A DNA stretch of 56,404 nucleotides. Source: Rhodoferax sp. (lineage in GTDB: Bacteria > Pseudomonadota > Gammaproteobacteria > Burkholderiales > Burkholderiaceae_C). This document shows, piece after piece, positions 55,303 through 56,404 of this stretch. The translations under genes and the position numbers were made by a program. The number at the start of each line of letters is the position of its first letter. The stretch's first letter is position 1. The DNA is taken from NCBI RefSeq assembly GCF_030646845.1, contig NZ_JAUSLE010000067.1, forward strand, positions 1 through 56,404. Direction: 5' to 3'. A model generated the notes under the pieces. It saw nothing but the letters and a program-made list of their open reading frames with translations. It searched no databases and was not told the origin of the DNA.

Positions 55303-55659
55303 ATGCAGGGACTGCGCGGTCTGGCCTGGCTTCTGGCCATGCAGTCCATCGGCGAACTGCTGGCACGGGGCTTTTCCCTGCCCTTTCCCGGCCCGGTGAT
55401 CGGCATGACTTTGCTCCTGCTGGCCCTGCGCGTGCCCGCGGTGCGCGAGCCAGTGGCGGCCTGTGCCAACTTCCTGCTGTCACATCTCTCCCTGCTGTTT
55501 GTGCCGGTGGGCGTGGGTGTCATGACGCACCTGGGCCTGGTTGGTCAATACGGTGGGCGCATGCTCATCGTGATCGTCCTGTCGACCTGGATCGGCCTCG
55601 CCGTCACCGCGCTGGCGTTGCATCTGCTCGGGCGAAGAAACAATGCCAAAGTTCGTTGA
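55303..55659 (+). CDS. lrgA: CidA/LrgA-family membrane protein
   Basis: The 118 residues form four hydrophobic segments and contain FPGPVIGMTLLLLALRVP and FVPVGVGVMTHLGLVGQYGG, the LrgA/CidA family blocks. Long described as holin-like, members are now tied to pyruvate or glycolate transport together with LrgB. It overlaps lrgB by 17 bases and follows glcD by 14. Confidence 0.9.
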   Translation: MQGLRGLAWLLAMQSIGELLARGFSLPFPGPVIGMTLLLLALRVPAVREPVAACANFLLSHLSLLFVPVGVGVMTHLGLVGQYGGRMLIVIVLSTWIGLAVTALALHLLGRRNNAKVR

Positions 55660-56368
55660 ACTCTGGGTCTACCTCTCCAGCACGCCGCTGTTTGGCCTGA
55701 CGGCCACGCTGGTGGTCTATGTGCTGGCGCAAGCCGTCTACACCCGGCTGCAGCAGGCGCCCTGGGCCAACCCGGTACTGTGGACGGTGATCACCATCGC
55801 CGTTGGGCTGCTGGCCACGGGCGTGAGTTATCCCACTTACTTTGCCGGCGCGCAGTTCATTCACTTCCTGCTGGGGCCCGCCGTGGTGGCGCTGGCCTGG
55901 CCGCTGTGGCAGCGCCGCGCCGAGCTGCGGTTGCGCTGGGGCCGCCTGCTGCTGGCCGCCCTGGCCGGCGGCATCGCCGCCAGCGGCTCGGCACTGGCGC
56001 TGGGTTGGGCCGTCGGTTTGCCCCTCGAGGTGGTGCTGTCGCTGGCGCCCAAGTCGGTCACCGCACCGGTGGCCATGGGTATTGCCGAAAAATTTGGCGG
56101 TATCCCGGCGCTGGCGGCGGTGGTCGCGGTCAGCACCGGGCTGGTCGGTGCACTGAGCGGCAAATACCTGTTTGATGCCTTCGGGATTCCGCTGGATGCG
56201 TCCGGCTGGACGGCGCGCGGCTTTGCGCTCGGCACCGCGTCACATGGCATAGGCGCCGCCCGCGCGCTGCAGGTCAATGCCGATGCGGGCGCCTACGCCG
56301 GCCTGGCGCTGGGCCTGCAGGTGGTGCTGGCCTCGCTGCTGCTGCCCCTGCTGTTCCGTATTTTTTGA
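55643..56368 (+). CDS. lrgB: LrgB/CidB-family membrane protein
   Basis: The 241 residues have about seven hydrophobic segments and the conserved blocks FIHFLLGPAVVALAWPL, LAPKSVTAPVAMGIAEKFGG and ALGTASHGIGAARAL. With LrgA it forms the likely transporter of the operon; the plant homologue PLGG1 is an LrgA-LrgB fusion that carries glycolate and glycerate. Start ATG 55643 lies within lrgA, so translation is coupled. Confidence 0.93.
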   Translation: MPKFVELWVYLSSTPLFGLTATLVVYVLAQAVYTRLQQAPWANPVLWTVITIAVGLLATGVSYPTYFAGAQFIHFLLGPAVVALAWPLWQRRAELRLRWGRLLLAALAGGIAASGSALALGWAVGLPLEVVLSLAPKSVTAPVAMGIAEKFGGIPALAAVVAVSTGLVGALSGKYLFDAFGIPLDASGWTARGFALGTASHGIGAARALQVNADAGAYAGLALGLQVVLASLLLPLLFRIF

Positions 56369-56404
56369 GCGCTCACCAGGTATCGATGGCCAGTGCGCTA
56401 TCCG

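Noticed and set aside
54102..55523. A 473-codon minus-strand frame opposite glcD
   Set aside because: Antisense shadow; GlcD motifs are complete on the plus strand.
56373..56404. Possible 3' end of a minus-strand gene (would end ALAIDTW then stop)
   Set aside because: Only ten codons are visible, too few to support a gene.

Overview
The window is a chromosomal segment of a GC-rich betaproteobacterium, most likely a Comamonadaceae member close to Rhodoferax or Polaromonas. Three things point there: the style of the ribosomal proteins, lineage-typical genes (PhaM, a DUF3567 protein, a TTT/Bug-type solute-binding protein), and a dispersed ~55 bp repeat of a kind I associate with this family. 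No tRNA, rRNA, CRISPR array, transposase or phage gene was found.

Layout. 1-5554: the spc ribosomal operon on the minus strand (rplN to a secY cut by the window edge), with its own near-consensus promoter instead of following the S10 operon. 5561-8725: divergent glpD and glpK. 8848-10041: proC and a secreted lysine-rich protein. 10117-12552: ubiA, oxyR and a secreted secretin-like protein. 12679-18480: accessory genes (Old Yellow Enzyme, DUF2628/SPOR protein, DMT exporter, DUF2007 protein, OafA-type acyltransferase with SGNH domain). 18481-21446: a gene-poor, rearranged stretch in which one EAL/GGDEF gene sits between two direct copies of a ~470 bp block that includes the 3' end of recG. 21447-23522: intact recG. 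23591-26246: Bug protein and a two-gene AtuA-like module. 26357-29598: queA, a putative lipoprotein and tgt. 29654-34272: a PPi-type phosphofructokinase, an Fe-S/cytochrome b pair, a lipocalin-like protein and a Cys-rich secreted peptide. 34449-37625: an ATPase with an apparently leaderless promoter, a FIST sensor and PhaM.

37715-43022 is the most interesting region. It is a minus-strand copper operon: DUF2946 (CruR-like), TonB-dependent receptor, BNR-repeat protein, SCO-like thioredoxin-fold protein, PCu(A)C chaperone, and a second DUF2946 protein. Both DUF2946 proteins carry a CPxC motif and end in Arg-Gly-Pro-Pro, close to the RAPP arrest motif of CruR. A strong hairpin follows the stop codon of the first. 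This fits copper-sensing translational control by an upstream ORF; the second copy at the far end of the operon is unusual.

43061-53621 is mixed housekeeping and accessory content: a membrane diguanylate cyclase, DksA-like protein, VOC protein, MarC, FAH-family hydrolase with divergent IclR regulator, DUF3108, DUF3567, ChaN, PurU, enoyl-CoA hydratase, Psd and a LysR regulator. The right end (53787-56368) is a glcD-lrgA-lrgB operon, which suggests that LrgAB here moves a 2-hydroxy acid or pyruvate.
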